DNA of 64,000 bases from C-114 sp963719285 (GCA_963719285.1 CAVRBO010000004.1:744001-808000); one strand, 5' to 3'. Numbered from the stretch's first letter, positions 36,080-44,685 are shown. Numbers and translations: made by a program. The notes: generated from the letters alone by a model not told the origin.

Positions 36080-36087
36080 CCAGTGCA

Positions 36088-37488
36088 ATGGAAAGAACGA
36101 GGACCAGTTCAGGTCTCGAGCTGCTCGTCGACCTGCGTCGCGAGGATCCGGAGCCACTCCACCGGCAACTCGAACGGGCACTGCGGGAGGCGATCCGGAC
36201 CGGCCGCCTCGCGCCGCTGGCCGTTCTCCCCTCGACCCGCGGCCTGGCCACCCAGCTCGACGTGTCGCGGGGGATCGTCGTCGAGGCCTTCGAGCAGCTC
36301 ATCGCCGAGGGCTATCTCGTGAGCCGACCGGGCGGCGCCACCCGCGTCGCGCGGACCCAGGGCGCGCCCCGTCCCCGGACTCCGGTACCCACGGTCGCGC
36401 CCGTCGCGTTCGACTTCCGGCCGGGCCGCCCTGACCTCGATCTCTTCCCGCGGCTCGCCTGGTCGCGCGCCGCCCGGCACGTCCTCGAGACGATACCGAG
36501 CGCCCGGTTCGCGTACCCGGACGGCCACGGGACCCCGGAGCTCCGCCGGACGATCGCCGCGTACCTCAATCGCGTCCGCGGCACGGTCGCCGATCCTGCC
36601 GACGTCATCGTGAGTGCCGGATTCGCCCAGGGCCTCGGCCTCGTGGCGCACGTCCTCCGGGCGTCGGGTGCCCGCACGGTCGCCGTCGAGGACCCCTCTG
36701 ACCAGGACTACCGCGCGGTCATCGGGGCGGCCGGGCTTCGAGTCGTCGCCGTCCCGGTGGACGACGCAGGGATTCGGGTCGACCTGCTCGCGGCAACGGA
36801 CGCCGACGCGGTGCTCGTGACCGCGGCCCATCAGTACCCGGTCGGCGGCGTCCTGCCGGCGGACCGCCGGGCCGCGCTCGTCGACTGGGCGGAGCGGCGC
36901 GACACCCTGATCATCGAGGACGACTACGACGCGGAGTTCCGCTACGACCGCGAGCCGATCGGTGCGATGCAGGGCCTCAGCCCTGACCACGTCGTGTACA
37001 GCGGTTCGGCGAGCAAGATCCTCGCCCCCGGGTTGCGCCTCGGCTGGCTCGTCGCTCCGGATCGGTTGGTGACCGGCCTCGCGGCGGCCAAGCTGGCGGC
37101 CGACATGGGCGCACCCATGCTCGACCAGCTGACCCTGGCGGAATTGATCGATCGGGGCGAGCTCGACCGCCACCTGCGCCGGATGCGCCCGATCTACCGC
37201 CGTCGCCGGGACGTCCTGCTGGAGGCGCTCGCGCGCCATCTGCCCGCGCTCCACCCGGTGGGTGCATCGGCGGGGCTGCACCTCCTCACCTGGCTCCCGG
37301 CGGACCTCGACGAGGAACGCATCCTGGCGGGCGCCCTGGATGCGGAGATCGCGATCAATGGACTTGCGCCGCGCTGGCTCCGGCCGGGCGGCCGCGGTGG
37401 CCTCATCTTCGGGTACGGCGGCATAGCTGAGGAGGCGATCGACGTCGGCATCCGGCGCCTCGCCGAGGTGATCGCCGCTGTCCCGTGA
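36088..37488 (+). CDS. MocR/PdxR-type GntR regulator with aminotransferase-like domain
   Basis: 466 residues. GntR winged helix at about 20-90 (EPLHRQLERALREAIRTGRL, LPSTRGLATQLDVSRGIVVE, QLIAEGYLVS), a Pro-rich linker, then a fold-type I aminotransferase domain with YPVGGVLPADRR, IIEDDYDAEFRYDREPIGA and PLP Lys310 in SGSASKILAPGLRLGW. MocR proteins sense PLP or an amino-PLP adduct and often control B6 genes. Divergent from the PNPOx-like operon, its likely target. The gene starts right after its -10 box. A terminator follows. Confidence 0.93.
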   Translation: MERTRTSSGLELLVDLRREDPEPLHRQLERALREAIRTGRLAPLAVLPSTRGLATQLDVSRGIVVEAFEQLIAEGYLVSRPGGATRVARTQGAPRPRTPVPTVAPVAFDFRPGRPDLDLFPRLAWSRAARHVLETIPSARFAYPDGHGTPELRRTIAAYLNRVRGTVADPADVIVSAGFAQGLGLVAHVLRASGARTVAVEDPSDQDYRAVIGAAGLRVVAVPVDDAGIRVDLLAATDADAVLVTAAHQYPVGGVLPADRRAALVDWAERRDTLIIEDDYDAEFRYDREPIGAMQGLSPDHVVYSGSASKILAPGLRLGWLVAPDRLVTGLAAAKLAADMGAPMLDQLTLAELIDRGELDRHLRRMRPIYRRRRDVLLEALARHLPALHPVGASAGLHLLTWLPADLDEERILAGALDAEIAINGLAPRWLRPGGRGGLIFGYGGIAEEAIDVGIRRLAEVIAAVP

Positions 37489-37494
37489 ATCGCA

Positions 37495-37530
37495 AGAGCC
37501 GGGCCACCCACCCCCGGGGCGCCCGGCTCT
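37495..37530. terminator. Bidirectional terminator between MocR and SRPBCC genes
   Basis: 10-bp stem AGAGCCGGGC / GCCCGGCTCT around a C/G-rich loop, in the 51-nt convergent gap. Confidence 0.75.
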
Positions 37531-37539
37531 CGGTCGTCG

Positions 37540-38052
37540 TCAGCCCTGGGCCAGCAGGGCCTCGAGGCGGTCCCAGGTCTCGATCGCGCCGCGGACCATG
37601 CCGGTCGCCAGCGCGCCGTCGATGATCTCGGGCGAGCCGAGGTGGCTCGTGGACGTGAGCTTGGTCCGGCCGCCGAGGTCGGTCAGGACGAACGTCTCGG
37701 GTCCGCCCTGCGGACCGACCCCCTCGACGTCGAACATGAAGGTCCATGTGTACCCGTTCGGCGGGTCGACCTCCAGGTACTCGCCGTAGAACGCGACGTC
37801 CTCGCGGTCGGCGGCGTGGCTGAGGTAGCGCCAGGTGCCGCCCGGTCGGACGTCCATCTCGACGACCGTGGTCGTCGTCCCCTTCGGGCCCCACCAGTGC
37901 GGGATCCTGACCGGGTCGGTGAGCGCCTGCCAGACCAGCTCCCGCGGCGCGTCGAAGGTGCGCTCGAACACGAGGTCGCCGCCCTCCGAGTAGACCGTGG
38001 TGCTGGCGCTGCTACCGCGGTCGATCCGTGTCGCTGTCATCGTCGTCTCCAT
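37540..38052 (-). CDS. SRPBCC/AHSA1-family protein
   Basis: 170 residues of the START-like AHSA1 fold: LVFERTFDAPRELVWQALTD, IPHWWGPKG, VEMDVRPGGTWRYL, GEYLEVDPPN and the C-terminal helix TGMVRGAIETWDRLEALL. Ligand unknown; in similar ArsR-SRPBCC operons the protein is thought to bind a small hydrophobic molecule. The ATG at 38052 lies inside the ArsR gene (41-nt overlap) with a CAGGAG SD 7 nt upstream, so the two are made together. Confidence 0.88.
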   Translation of the reverse strand: METTMTATRIDRGSSASTTVYSEGGDLVFERTFDAPRELVWQALTDPVRIPHWWGPKGTTTTVVEMDVRPGGTWRYLSHAADREDVAFYGEYLEVDPPNGYTWTFMFDVEGVGPQGGPETFVLTDLGGRTKLTSTSHLGSPEIIDGALATGMVRGAIETWDRLEALLAQG

Positions 38053-38398
38053 GTCGCTGCTCCTGTGTGGTTTGGAGTTCCTGCAGGTAGGCATCCAGCC
38101 GGTCGAAGCTTTCCTCCCAGTGGCGGCGGTACTGGCTCACCCAGTCGGCGATGTCGCGCAGCGGTCCGGCCTGGAGTCGTCGCGGTCGCCATTGCGCCTG
38201 GCGTCCCTGCTCGATGAGCCCGGCCCGCTCCAGCACCCGGAGGTGCTTGGAGATGGCCGGTTGGCTCATGTCGAAAGGGGCGGCCAGGTCCTTGACCGAG
38301 GCCTCGCCCTTGGCGAGCCGGGCGAGGATCGACCGGCGGGTCGGGTCGGCGAGGGCGGCGAACGTCGTGCTGAGGGGGTCCGGCGACTGCATGTCCAT
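38012..38398 (-). CDS. ArsR-family winged-helix repressor
   Basis: 128 residues. STTFAALADPTRRSILARLA, VKDLAAPFDMSQPAISKHLR and VLERAGLIEQGRQAQWRP are the classic ArsR HTH. No cysteine metal box is visible, so it is probably not a metal sensor but of the group paired with SRPBCC genes. ATG 38398 is chosen; 38392 is also in frame. A perfect 16-bp palindrome sits 6 nt upstream and overlaps a TATAAC -10-like box, consistent with autorepression. Confidence 0.9.
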   Translation of the reverse strand: MDMQSPDPLSTTFAALADPTRRSILARLAKGEASVKDLAAPFDMSQPAISKHLRVLERAGLIEQGRQAQWRPRRLQAGPLRDIADWVSQYRRHWEESFDRLDAYLQELQTTQEQRHGDDDDSDTDRPR

Positions 38399-38404
38399 CA
38401 CTGC

Positions 38405-38420
38405 TAGGTTATATAACCTA
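38405..38420. promoter_or_regulatory. Perfect palindrome, probable ArsR operator
   Basis: TAGGTTATATAACCTA, fully symmetric and strikingly AT-rich in this genome. It overlaps the -10 region of the ArsR-SRPBCC operon. Confidence 0.75.
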
Positions 38421-38487
38421 TGGGTAATGTACATGACCGCGTCCGGATGTCAACCCCCGACCAGGAGGAGGAGAAAAGAGCCGCGGC

Positions 38488-39132
38488 TCAGTCGGCCTTG
38501 CCGGTCCCGAACTGGCGGTCGCCGGCGTCGCCCAGGCCCGGCAGGATGTAGCCCTTGCCGTTGAGCTGGCGATCGAGGGCCGCGCAGTGGATCTCGACGT
38601 CGGGGTGGGCGGCCTGGACCGCGGCCACGCCCTCGGGGGCGGCGATGAGGTTCACGAGCTTGATCCGGACGGCGCCCCAACGCTTGAGGACCTCGATCGC
38701 CGCGGTCGCCGAGCCGCCCGTCGCGAGCATCGGATCGAGGATGAGGCACAGATCGACGGTGGCCGAGTCGGGCAGCCGGTTGTAGTACTCGACCGGCCGG
38801 AGCGTCCGCTCGTCCCGGAAGAGCCCGAGGTGCCAGACCTGGGCCGTGGGCATGAGCTCGAGCATCGCGTCGACCATCCCGAGGCCGGCCCGGAGGATCG
38901 GCACGAGCCCGATCCGGTCGGCCAGTTCGGCTCCCACCATCGACTCCATCGGCGTCCGCACCGTGAGCGGCCGGACGCGGGCGTCGGCAAGGGCTTCATA
39001 ACCGAGCAGCCAGGACAGCTCGCGCACGACCTCGCGGAACTTCTTGGGCTCGGTGTCCGCGTCGCGCAGGACGGCCAGCTTGTGGAGCACCGCGGGATGG
39101 CGGGAGACGAAGAGCGTCGTCGGGTCGGGCAT
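38488..39132 (-). CDS. upp: Uracil phosphoribosyltransferase
   Basis: Salvages uracil with PRPP to UMP. 214 residues. The start HPAVLHKLAVLRDADTEPKKF matches Upp, PILRAGLGMVDAMLELMP is the uracil-side motif, the PRPP loop is LILDPMLATGGSA, and the C-terminal block is GYILPGLGDAGDRQFGT. ATG with a CGGAGTCCC SD. TACGAT (minus strand, near 39186) is a likely -10. It fits the pyrimidine theme of the window but is separated from the catabolic cluster by 4 kb and six genes. Confidence 0.95.
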   Translation of the reverse strand: MPDPTTLFVSRHPAVLHKLAVLRDADTEPKKFREVVRELSWLLGYEALADARVRPLTVRTPMESMVGAELADRIGLVPILRAGLGMVDAMLELMPTAQVWHLGLFRDERTLRPVEYYNRLPDSATVDLCLILDPMLATGGSATAAIEVLKRWGAVRIKLVNLIAAPEGVAAVQAAHPDVEIHCAALDRQLNGKGYILPGLGDAGDRQFGTGKAD

Positions 39133-39452
39133 GCGGGACTCCGTCGTGGTTGGGGAGTCCGGACGAGCCGGGAGGCGACCGAATCGTAGCACCGCCGATG
39201 GCCGACACCGCAGTCCACAGGATCGCTCCGGAACGCTCCGGACGGCACGGGATCGGCCCGGACGACCCCGGATCGCACCGGAGGCATCGGGACCTCCCCG
39301 AACCCTCGGGAACCCCCCGGAACCGCATTGACTCCACGACCGTGGGGACCTACCGTGCGCGGACGGTCGGGTCGGGCCGGGATGGCAGCTCGGGTGCCCA
39401 CGAGCGTCGTCCGGGCCTGCCCGGCCGCTCTCGCTCGCGCTATGCTCGCGAC
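39133..39452. other. Divergent intergenic region with short CCGGA repeats
   Basis: About 320 nt between upp and the asparaginase gene. From about 39220 to 39330 it contains many degenerate CCGGA/CCCGGA words with GATCG or ACG between them, spaced roughly 10-12 nt. I see no gene. The asparaginase -10 (TATGCT, 39441-39446) is at its right end. Confidence 0.5.
39441..39446 (+). promoter_or_regulatory. -10 box of the asparaginase gene (leaderless)
   Basis: TATGCT, then 6 nt, then the GTG start at 39453. No SD. Confidence 0.5.
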
Positions 39453-40607
39453 GTGCCGGCCCGGACGTCCGCCCACCCCTCGACGACGCGCGCGACCGCC
39501 GGCCGCCGGAGCGCGGCCGTGATTCCGAGCGGCTCGCCCGTCCTCGTCCGGCAGATCCGCAACGGGGTCGTGGAGAGCCAGCACCGCGGCGACATCGTCG
39601 AGGTCGACGCGGCCGGCCGGATCGTCCGGGTCCTCGGCGACCCCGAGCGGCTCGTCATGCTCCGGTCCACCGTCAAGCCGTTCGGATTGATCGCCCTGAT
39701 CGAGGCCGGTGGGATCGAGGCGTTCGGCCTGTCCCCGGCCGAGATCGCGATCATGGCCTCCTCTCACTCCGGCGAAGACCAGCACGTCCGGACGATCCAG
39801 GCGCTGTATCGCCGGGCCGGCGTCTCGCAGACGGTCCTTGCCTGCGGGGCCGAGGGGATGCCGCTCGACCCACTGACCGCGGCCCGGCTCGCGCGCGACG
39901 GAGAGCGGGCGTCGCCGCTCCGGCACATGTGCTCGGGCCAGCATTCCGTGTTCATCCTCCTGTCGCGGCTGCGCAACTGGCACCTGGAGACGTACTGGCA
40001 CGCCGACCACCCGGCTCACGAGGCGTACCGCAGCGCCGTGGCCCGGGCGTACGGCGTCCCGGCGGCCGCCCTCCGTACGGCGATCGACGGCTGCGGTGTC
40101 CTGACCTACGCGTTCACCCTGACCGAGGTCGCCCGGGCCTATGCCCTGCTCGCCGATCCGGCGGGTGCGCCGAGCGGCGACCCGCGCGGCGAGCTGGCGC
40201 CGCACCTGACGATCATCCGCGACGCGATGCTGGCGAACCCCGAGATGGTCGGCGGCAGCCGCGAGCGCCTCGATACCTCGCTCATGAAGGCGCTCCCCGG
40301 CCGCATCGTGAGCAAGTCCGGGATGGAGGCCCTCCGCGGGATCGCGATCCTGCCCGGAACGCGGGGGAACGGCGCGAACGTCGGGGCGAGCGGGCTCGCG
40401 ATCAAGATCGAGGACGGCGACGGTTACGAGCGCGGGTCGTGGGCGGCCACGGTCGAGGCCCTCCGCCAGGTCGGCCTGCTCGACGGGCAGCCGCTTCGCG
40501 CGCTCGCTCGCTACCATCGTCCGGCGTCGCACGATCCGCACGGTCGGGCTGCTGCCGAGGCGGTCGCCGAGTTCGACCTCGCGCCGGTCGGCGAACTGTT
40601 CGCGTAG
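39453..40607 (+). CDS. L-asparaginase II-type protein (PF06089-like)
   Basis: 384 residues, hydrolysing asparagine to aspartate and ammonia by family homology. Recognisable segments are VLVRQIRNGVVESQHRGDIV, LRSTVKPFGLIALIEAGG, ASSHSGEDQHVRTIQALY, HMCSGQHSVFILL and AIDGCGVLTYAFTLTEVARA. The SxxKP-like STVKP and the CSG/DGCG blocks are conserved in this family, which differs from E. coli AnsB. The GTG start is supported by the -10 box 6 nt upstream and by the lack of similarity before it. No signal peptide, so probably cytoplasmic. Confidence 0.85.
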   Translation: MPARTSAHPSTTRATAGRRSAAVIPSGSPVLVRQIRNGVVESQHRGDIVEVDAAGRIVRVLGDPERLVMLRSTVKPFGLIALIEAGGIEAFGLSPAEIAIMASSHSGEDQHVRTIQALYRRAGVSQTVLACGAEGMPLDPLTAARLARDGERASPLRHMCSGQHSVFILLSRLRNWHLETYWHADHPAHEAYRSAVARAYGVPAAALRTAIDGCGVLTYAFTLTEVARAYALLADPAGAPSGDPRGELAPHLTIIRDAMLANPEMVGGSRERLDTSLMKALPGRIVSKSGMEALRGIAILPGTRGNGANVGASGLAIKIEDGDGYERGSWAATVEALRQVGLLDGQPLRALARYHRPASHDPHGRAAAEAVAEFDLAPVGELFA

Positions 40608-40699
40608 GCGGGTCGGTCGGCGGGGCTGCGCGCAGGCGATACGCCCAGGACACGCCGCGGACACGCACGTTCGACGTGGGAGACGGATACTCGTCGACG

Positions 40700-41770
40700 A
40701 TGGCTCGCCCAGTCGATCCCTATCGCACCCTCGAGCTGCCGCGTGACGCGACACTCGACGAGGTCAAGGCCGCCTACCGACGGCTGGCCAAGCGCTACCA
40801 CCCGGATTCGGCCGGCGAGCGGGCTCTGCCCCGGTTCCTCGCCGTCCAGGCCGCCTACGAGGCGCTCACGGAAGGGCCGGGCAGACTCCGGTCGGCCCTC
40901 GGCGGACGGCCGGCCCGCGCGAGCCGCGCCAACGCCGACCCCTGGTCGAGTCGCTCGGCCGGCGCAGGACCGCGGGCGACGCGGGGGACGAGCGGAGCGG
41001 CCGGTCCGTCGTCGACCCGATCCGGGGCGCGCCCAGGAGCCCGCGGCGGCGCGACCGGACCGGCGGCGGGCGGCGGTGGATCGGGCAGCGGGTCCGGGGC
41101 GGACGACGGCACCGCGAGCGGCGGCCGGGCCGGTCCGTCCCGCGCGCGCGGCCCTGCCGGCCCACGTCCACGACGCACGCGGCGCGCACCCGGCTCCACC
41201 TCGTATGACGGCGCGGAGACCGAGCCATTCGAGCCGGAGTGGCAGGGAGCGAGCTGGTACGGCGGCTCGTCGGGTACGTACTGGACGATCAACCCACGCG
41301 AGTTCGCCGACCCGCGCAAGCACGGCCCGGACTACCTCGCACGCGGGGCCGAAGCGGGGCAGGGACCATCGAAGGGGCGGCGGGCTCGAGCGGGCGACAC
41401 ACGCGGCGCCACGCACGGCGAGCCGGGCCGTGCGGCAGGGTGGACGGCCGCCGGCCCGACGGGACCCGCGACCTCCGGCTTCGGAGCCGGCCCCGGAGAA
41501 GGCCTCCGCGACGGCCGGACCGCCTCGGGCGCCGGGATCGGTATCCCGCCGGCGTGGCCGGAGGCTCGATCGGGCCACGGCGATGTCTCGCCGTTCGGGC
41601 TCGTCGCCGCGGCCCTGCTCGCGGTCGCCCTCGTCGCGATCCCGTTCGCGATCCTGGCCGAGCCCACCGCTCCGGGAACGACCTCGATCGTGCCGGTCGT
41701 GGCGTTCTGCGGTATCGCGATCCTGGCGCTGGTCCGCATCCTGCGGAGGGACGGCCGGCCGCGGGCCTGA
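40700..41770 (+). CDS. J-domain protein with low-complexity middle and two C-terminal TM helices
   Basis: 356 residues. The J domain is at about 5-65 (DPYRTLELPRDATLDEVKAA, HPD in KRYHPDSAG, VQAAYEAL). A Gly/Ser/Arg/Ala-rich disordered stretch of ~190 residues follows, then WQGASWYGGSSGTYWTINP. Two TM helices lie near the C-terminus (GLVAAALLAVALVAIPFAIL and VAFCGIAILALVRIL). Probably recruits DnaK to the membrane, but it lacks the DnaJ zinc finger and C-terminal barrels. The ATG follows GATACT by 8 nt. Function unknown beyond Hsp70 co-chaperone. Confidence 0.8.
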   Translation: MARPVDPYRTLELPRDATLDEVKAAYRRLAKRYHPDSAGERALPRFLAVQAAYEALTEGPGRLRSALGGRPARASRANADPWSSRSAGAGPRATRGTSGAAGPSSTRSGARPGARGGATGPAAGGGGSGSGSGADDGTASGGRAGPSRARGPAGPRPRRTRRAPGSTSYDGAETEPFEPEWQGASWYGGSSGTYWTINPREFADPRKHGPDYLARGAEAGQGPSKGRRARAGDTRGATHGEPGRAAGWTAAGPTGPATSGFGAGPGEGLRDGRTASGAGIGIPPAWPEARSGHGDVSPFGLVAAALLAVALVAIPFAILAEPTAPGTTSIVPVVAFCGIAILALVRILRRDGRPRA

Positions 41771-41779
41771 CCCGTCCCG

Positions 41780-41785
41780 TACCAT
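41780..41785 (+). promoter_or_regulatory. -10 box of the DtxR-like gene (leaderless)
   Basis: TACCAT, then 6 nt to the ATG; only 21 nt separate the genes and there is no SD. Confidence 0.5.
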
Positions 41786-41791
41786 CCGGTC

Positions 41792-42526
41792 ATGCCGCAC
41801 CGTCCGGACAGACCCGCCCGCCACGATGTGTCCGGCGCGGCCGGCGAGTACCTCCTCGCGCTCCGCGGCCTCGCCGTGGACCAGACCCGGGCCACCGCCG
41901 CGGAGGTCGCCCGCCACATCGGAGTCAGCACCCAGGCGAGCTCCGAGATGTTCCGGCGGCTCATCGCCGACGGCCTCGTCGGCCAACCCGAGGGGCGGTT
42001 CCTCGTCCTGACCGACGCCGGTCGTGCTGCCGCGGACGCGATCTTCCGCCGCCACGCCCTGCTCGAGTGGCTGCTCACCTCGGTCGTCGGGCTCGGCTGG
42101 GCCGAATCCGACGAGGAGGCGGCCCGCCTCCAGTCGGCCATCAGCCCCCGGGTGGAGGCCCGCCTGTACGAGATGCTCGGGCAGCCCGAGACCTGCCCGC
42201 ACGGCAACCCCATCGACGCCGCCACGGCCCGGCGCCGTCCCGCCGGCGTCCCGATGTCGTCGGTCGCCTCCGGCGAGCACGCCACCGTCTATCGGATCAC
42301 CGAGGCGGCCGAGGAGGACGCGGCGCTCCTGTCCTACCTCGAGGCACGGGCGCTGACGCCGGGCGCCAGGATCACGATCCTCGCCAATTCGGAGTCCCTG
42401 GATTCGATCACGCTCGAGGGACCGCGCGGACGGGCGACGCTCGGGCTGCGGCCCGCCGCCCTCATCCGGGTGATCCCCGGCGACGCCGATCCGGCCCTCT
42501 TCCACCACGTGCCGTCGCCCCGCTGA
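41792..42526 (+). CDS. DtxR/MntR-fold regulator lacking most metal ligands
   Basis: 244 residues in the DtxR layout: winged HTH (TAAEVARHIGVSTQASSEMF, RLIADGLVGQ), dimerisation domain (RRHALLEWLLTSVVGLGWAE), the CPHGNPID motif near 135-142, and a FeoA/SH3-like C-terminal domain (TPGARITILANSES). Aligned to DtxR, the ancillary pair His79/Glu83 is kept (His88, Glu92). His98, Cys102, Glu105 and His106 read Asp107, Ala111, Gln114 and Ser115, and Met10 reads Glu19. Metal control as in DtxR is therefore unlikely. Located just before gltX. Target unknown. Confidence 0.82.
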   Translation: MPHRPDRPARHDVSGAAGEYLLALRGLAVDQTRATAAEVARHIGVSTQASSEMFRRLIADGLVGQPEGRFLVLTDAGRAAADAIFRRHALLEWLLTSVVGLGWAESDEEAARLQSAISPRVEARLYEMLGQPETCPHGNPIDAATARRRPAGVPMSSVASGEHATVYRITEAAEEDAALLSYLEARALTPGARITILANSESLDSITLEGPRGRATLGLRPAALIRVIPGDADPALFHHVPSPR

Positions 42527-42565
42527 CGTCCGTTCGGGCGTGCCGGTGCCCGCGAGCGGGTCGGC

Positions 42566-42571
42566 TACCAT
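42566..42571 (+). promoter_or_regulatory. -10 box of gltX (leaderless)
   Basis: TACCAT ends 7 nt before the ATG; no SD is present. Confidence 0.5.
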
Positions 42572-42578
42572 CTCGGCC

Positions 42579-44084
42579 ATGACCTCGAACGTGCGCGTGC
42601 GCATGGCGCCCAGTCCGACGGGACCGCTGCACATCGGGACGGCCCGGACGGCGCTCTTCAACTACCTCTTCGCACGACGCCAGGGCGGCACGTATGTCCT
42701 CCGGCTCGAGGACACGGACGTCGCCCGGAGCACCGTCGCGTTCGAGAAGGACATCCTCGATGGGCTGCACTGGCTGGGCATCACCTGGGATGAGGGTCCG
42801 GCGGTGGCCGGCGAGGAGGCCCGCGGTCCGCATGCCCCGTACCGCCAGATGGAGCGCCTGCCGCTCTATGCCGCGGCCGCCGACCGGCTCCGCGCCGCCG
42901 ACCTGGCGTATCCGTGCTTCTGCACGCCCGAGGAGCTCGAGCAGGAGCGCCACCGGCAGGAGGCGGCCCATCTCCCGCCGCGTTACAGCGGCCGGTGCGC
43001 TCATCTCACGCTGGAGGAGCGGGCCGCGTTCGAGGCGGAGGGCCGCCCGGCCGCCGTCCGCTTCCGGGTGGGGGAGGGCGTCGTCGGGTTCGACGACATG
43101 ATCAAGGGCCGGGTCGAGATCGACGTGATCAACCTCGGCGGCGACTTCGTCATCGTCCGCGGCGACGGGACGCCGCTGTATCACTTCACGGTCGTCGTCG
43201 ACGACGCCGCGATGGAGATCAGCCACGTCATCCGGGGGGAGGATCACCTCTCGAACACGCCCAAGCACATCCTCCTGTTCCGGGCGCTCGGCTACCCGGA
43301 GCCGGCGTTCGGGCACCTGCCGCTCATCCTCAACGCCGATCGCACGAAGATGAGCAAGCGCAAGAGCCAGACGGCACTCGGCGACTACATCGCCCAGGGC
43401 TACATCCGCGAGGCGCTGGTCAACTACCTGGCGCTCCTCGGCTGGTCGACCGGCACGGAGGAGGAGATCCTCTCGCTCGACGAGCTGGCGGGCCGGTTCG
43501 ACATCGCCCACGTGCAGAAGGGCGGGGCCGTCTTCGACCGCGAACGCCTCGAGTGGATCAACGGCCAGTGGATCCGGCGCCTGCCGCCGGACGAGCTCGT
43601 CGAGCGGCTGCGGCCGTTCCTCGCCGCGGAGGCGGACGCCGGTCACATCGACCGGATGCCGTCGGACGACGAGATCGCCGACCTCGTCCCGCTCGTCCAG
43701 GAGCGGCTGCCGACGCTCGGCGCGATCGGCGACCTCGTCGGCTTCCTGTTCGTGGACCGGCCCGTGCTCGATGTGCGCGCGCTCGTGCCGAAGCGCTGGG
43801 ACATGCCAACGACGCTCGCGGGCCTGGTCGCCGCGCGCGAGACGATCGAGGCGAACGGCGAGCTCGCGTTCGACCACGAGGGCCTGGAGATCGCCCTTCG
43901 GACACTCGCGGAGGGACGCGGCTGGAAGGCGGGCGACCTGTTCATGGCCATCCGGGTCGCGGTCACGGGCCGGACGGCCACGCCGCCGTTGTTCGAGACG
44001 CTCGTGGCGCTCGGCTTTGGGCGTACGATCGAGCGACTCACTCATGCGCACAGCGTCCTGGCGGCCGTGGGGCCCGGTACATGA
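42579..44084 (+). CDS. gltX: Glutamyl-tRNA synthetase
   Basis: Class I aminoacyl-tRNA synthetase charging tRNA-Glu (and tRNA-Gln if a GatCAB system is used). 501 residues. HIGH motif in RMAPSPTGPLHIGTARTALF at about 9-27, KMSKR with Lys257 in ADRTKMSKRKS, and the family stretch YVLRLEDTDVARS. The ATG directly before VRVRMAPSPTG is chosen because a -10 box lies 7 nt upstream. Nothing is truncated. A SnoaL-like gene follows after 16 nt. Confidence 0.97.
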   Translation: MTSNVRVRMAPSPTGPLHIGTARTALFNYLFARRQGGTYVLRLEDTDVARSTVAFEKDILDGLHWLGITWDEGPAVAGEEARGPHAPYRQMERLPLYAAAADRLRAADLAYPCFCTPEELEQERHRQEAAHLPPRYSGRCAHLTLEERAAFEAEGRPAAVRFRVGEGVVGFDDMIKGRVEIDVINLGGDFVIVRGDGTPLYHFTVVVDDAAMEISHVIRGEDHLSNTPKHILLFRALGYPEPAFGHLPLILNADRTKMSKRKSQTALGDYIAQGYIREALVNYLALLGWSTGTEEEILSLDELAGRFDIAHVQKGGAVFDRERLEWINGQWIRRLPPDELVERLRPFLAAEADAGHIDRMPSDDEIADLVPLVQERLPTLGAIGDLVGFLFVDRPVLDVRALVPKRWDMPTTLAGLVAARETIEANGELAFDHEGLEIALRTLAEGRGWKAGDLFMAIRVAVTGRTATPPLFETLVALGFGRTIERLTHAHSVLAAVGPGT

Positions 44085-44100
44085 GGGTAGGAGGGCACGC

Positions 44101-44487
44101 ATGACCCGCGATGAGGTCCAGCGCTGGCTCGACGACTACGTCGCGGCCTGGCTGAGCTACGACCCCGAGGCGATCGGCGACCTGTTCGGGGAGGACGCGG
44201 AGTACCGGTTTCACCCGTGGGACGAGCCCGTGACCGGTCGCGACGCGATCGTGGCGGACTGGCTGAGCGGCCGCGACGCGCCCGGGACGTACCAGGGCAA
44301 GTACTCGCCCTACGCCGTGGACGGCCACCGCGCGGTCGCGATCGGCGAAAGCCGCTACACCAAGCCCGATGGCTCGTTCCGGACGCTCTTCTACAACCTG
44401 TGGACGCTCCGCTTCGACGATGACGGCCGGTGCGTCGACTTCGTCGAGTACTTCATGGAGCTCCCCGAGAGCCGACGTCCGGTGTAG
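44101..44487 (+). CDS. SnoaL/NTF2-like protein
   Basis: 128 residues with the NTF2-like cone fold: VQRWLDDYVAAWLSYDPEAI, LFGEDAEYRFHPWDEPVTGR, IVADWLSG, YNLWTLRFDDDGRCVDFVEY. Members are small enzymes or binding proteins acting on many compounds; no specific role can be given. The ATG has a TAGGAGGG SD. It is probably in one transcript with gltX. Confidence 0.82.
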   Translation: MTRDEVQRWLDDYVAAWLSYDPEAIGDLFGEDAEYRFHPWDEPVTGRDAIVADWLSGRDAPGTYQGKYSPYAVDGHRAVAIGESRYTKPDGSFRTLFYNLWTLRFDDDGRCVDFVEYFMELPESRRPV

Positions 44488-44518
44488 CGCTTCGGTGGCC
44501 GGGGCCTTGGGCCTTGCG

Positions 44519-44537
44519 ATGACGGCCACATCGTCAT
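44519..44537. repeat. Solo copy of the XRE-element palindrome (inverted)
   Basis: ATGACGGCCACATCGTCAT, the exact reverse complement of the motif at 18437 and 33216. In that orientation it is also preceded by CCGGA. No XRE gene is attached. Confidence 0.75.
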
Positions 44538-44685
44538 TCCGGGCACTTGCCGGGCGGTAGCCCGCGAGCCCTCAAGGGGACGAGGGTTCCGGCGCCCCAG
44601 CCGAGCACGACGAAGGCCCGCCACAAGCGGATGACCCGGCTCGGCCGACTCGTAGAGACGGCTTGAGCCCGTCGCAGACCCCGAT

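Noticed and set aside
35874..36302. Longer version of the micro-membrane protein (142 codons)
   Set aside because: The extension runs antisense through the MocR promoter and HTH coding region and is Ser/Arg-rich; the ATG at 36008 with SD and TM helix is the credible start.
39220..39330. Riboswitch or PyrR attenuator between upp and asparaginase
   Set aside because: The CCGGA-rich text is repetitive but no anti-terminator/terminator pair or PyrR-binding loop is recognisable.
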